From assembly GCA_963837335.1 (NCBI GenBank), contig CAWINS010000044.1:14328-78327 (forward strand): DNA of 64,000 bases, written 5' to 3'. Below the pieces are notes generated by a model. That model searched no databases, was not told the origin of the DNA, and saw nothing but the letters and a program-made list of their open reading frames with translations. The translations under genes and the position numbers were made by a program. The stretch comes from RYN-230 sp963837335. GTDB taxonomy: Bacteria; Actinomycetota; Actinomycetes; Streptosporangiales; Streptosporangiaceae. Below are positions 63,114 through 64,000 of this stretch, piece by piece; position 1 is the stretch's first letter, and the number at the start of each line of letters is the position of its first letter.

Positions 63114-63390
63114 CGTGCCGCCCTCTGGGGGGCTGGAGTGCAGCACGGTGACAGCGATGCAGGCTAATGGATCACGGCGCACCCGGTGGCCGGAACGGCA
63201 GAATCCCCGGCCCCGGACGGGCCAAGCGGACCAGCCGAAATCAGGACGTGATGGGCCAGCGTAATGCCCGGGCTGGCCGGCTAAACCAATCTGTGATTGA
63301 GAGATTACTCAGAGCCCAAACGGTGCCTGGGCCGCCAGTGGTTCTCCCCGGGGCGGCCCAGCCCCGGCCAGCGGCTAGGGTGTGCGGGCG

Positions 63391-63921
63391 ATGGAGCACA
63401 TCATCAGGCGGGCCCGCACCCGCGACATCCGGGCCATCGCCGGCCTGGTCGCCGAGAACGTCGCCTCCGGCCGGGTGCTGCGCAAGGCCACCGTCACCCT
63501 GTACGAGGACGTCCAGGAATTCTGGGTGGCCGAGCGGCTCAGTGATCACCAGGTGGTGGGCTGCGGGGCGCTGCACGTGATGTGGGAGGACCTGGCCGAG
63601 ATCCGCACGGTGGCGGTGGACGAGAGCTGCCAGGGTCACGGCATCGGGCACCGCCTGATCGAGGCGCTGCTGGACAGTGCCCGCGAGGTGGGCGTCGCGC
63701 GGGTGTTCGTGCTCACGTTCGCGACTGGCTTCTTCGCCCGGCACGGGTTCGAGGAGATCGAGGGCACGCCGGTCTCGCATGAGGTGTACGCGGAACTGCT
63801 CCGCTCCTACGACGAAGGCGTGGCGGAGTTCCTCGACCTGGGCCGGGTGAAGCCCAACACGCTGGGCAACAGCCGGATGCTGCTCCGGCTGCCCGCGCTG
63901 CCCCCGGTGACCGGCGGCTAG
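63391..63921 (+). CDS. Amino-acid N-acetyltransferase, short ArgA-like GNAT
   Basis: A 176-residue GNAT enzyme related to the short N-acetylglutamate synthases of actinobacteria (Rv2747 type), which make N-acetylglutamate for arginine synthesis. MEHIIRRARTRDIRAIAGLV starts the fold; the acetyl-CoA motif is VAVDESCQGHGIGHRLIEAL. The segment VFVLTFATGFFARHGFEEIE is typical of ArgA-like acetyltransferases. ATG 63391 fits the family; the frame is open to 63382. Confidence 0.87.
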   Translation: MEHIIRRARTRDIRAIAGLVAENVASGRVLRKATVTLYEDVQEFWVAERLSDHQVVGCGALHVMWEDLAEIRTVAVDESCQGHGIGHRLIEALLDSAREVGVARVFVLTFATGFFARHGFEEIEGTPVSHEVYAELLRSYDEGVAEFLDLGRVKPNTLGNSRMLLRLPALPPVTGG

Positions 63922-64000
63922 AGCAGCCGCAGCTGCCGGTCGGCGGGACGGCGGCTCCGCGGCGGCGCGGACCGCTCCAGCAGGCCGGGGTCAATCGCGC
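63918..64000 (-). CDS. 3' end of an unidentified leftward gene (cut by the window edge)
   Basis: A frame entering from the right edge on the minus strand gives IDPGLLERSAPPRSRRPADR, then QLRLL and a TAG at 63918-63920, overlapping the end of the acetyltransferase gene. Only about 27 residues are visible, too little to name the family. The convergent layout makes a real gene plausible. Confidence 0.35.
   Translation of the reverse strand, partial: AIDPGLLERSAPPRSRRPADRQLRLL

Overview
The window is GC-rich DNA (roughly 70% G+C by eye) with GTG/TTG starts and many 4-nt stop/start overlaps. The gene content is typically actinobacterial: wblA, Crp, an ftsH-folE-folP-folB-folK cluster, a DUF2520-panC-coaX cluster, an F420-associated zinc protease, and an NlpC/P60 gene behind a c-di-AMP riboswitch. 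The order of several blocks recalls Streptomyces, so I infer an actinomycete of Streptosporangiales/Streptomycetales type. No rRNA, CRISPR array or insertion sequence was seen.

Layout. (1) 1-6.3 kb holds an alcohol dehydrogenase fragment, a thioesterase, an ArsR-type regulator, an MFS exporter, small unknown genes and a GNAT gene. (2) 6.3-16.7 kb is a leftward operon, DUF917 - HyuA - lipoprotein - two permeases - two ATPases. A small unknown gene and a PucR regulator lie upstream and the PucR gene is divergent. Together they look like an import and ring-opening system for a hydantoin- or oxoproline-like compound. (3) 16.8-19.0 kb holds MerR, VOC and DUF1707 genes. (4) 19,176-29,573 is an integrative mobilizable element in tRNA-Pro(CGG), bounded by a 49-bp direct repeat. 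It carries a tyrosine integrase, a WhiJ/AbaA-like regulatory triad (DUF397, XRE-DUF5753, HATPase), a cupin, an XRE-regulator/MFS/DUF2255/alcohol-dehydrogenase cargo, and a MobC-relaxase mobilization end. (5) 29.6-41.8 kb is a conserved block: metallophosphoesterase, GatB/YqeY, penicillin-binding protein, wblA, two ArsA-like ATPases, SPFH protein, DUF4177, RidA, NUDIX, metallo-beta-lactamase-fold protein, crp, ppa. (6) 41.9-53.9 kb runs dacB - zinc protease - tilS - hpt - ftsH - folE - lysyltransferase - folP - folB - folK - DUF3180. (7) 53.9-64 kb holds a short GntR with a divergent small gene, a NuoD-like gene coupled to a MidA/NDUFAF7-type methyltransferase, DUF2520-panC-coaX, two GNAT genes, lysS behind a large perfect hairpin, and the riboswitch-NlpC/P60 gene.

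A recurrent oddity is the number of single-base frameshifts in genes whose protein sequence is otherwise well preserved: thioesterase, GNAT, OppF-like ATPase, integrase, XRE regulators, the whole 23-27 kb cargo, and the penicillin-binding protein. The sequence alone cannot separate real pseudogenes from assembly error. These loci are labelled pseudogene with the shift described. The strongest leads are the mobile element with its arm-type repeats, the lysS-proximal inverted repeat, a paralogous pair of small tryptophan-rich proteins each located beside a regulator gene, and the NuoD-like/methyltransferase pair.
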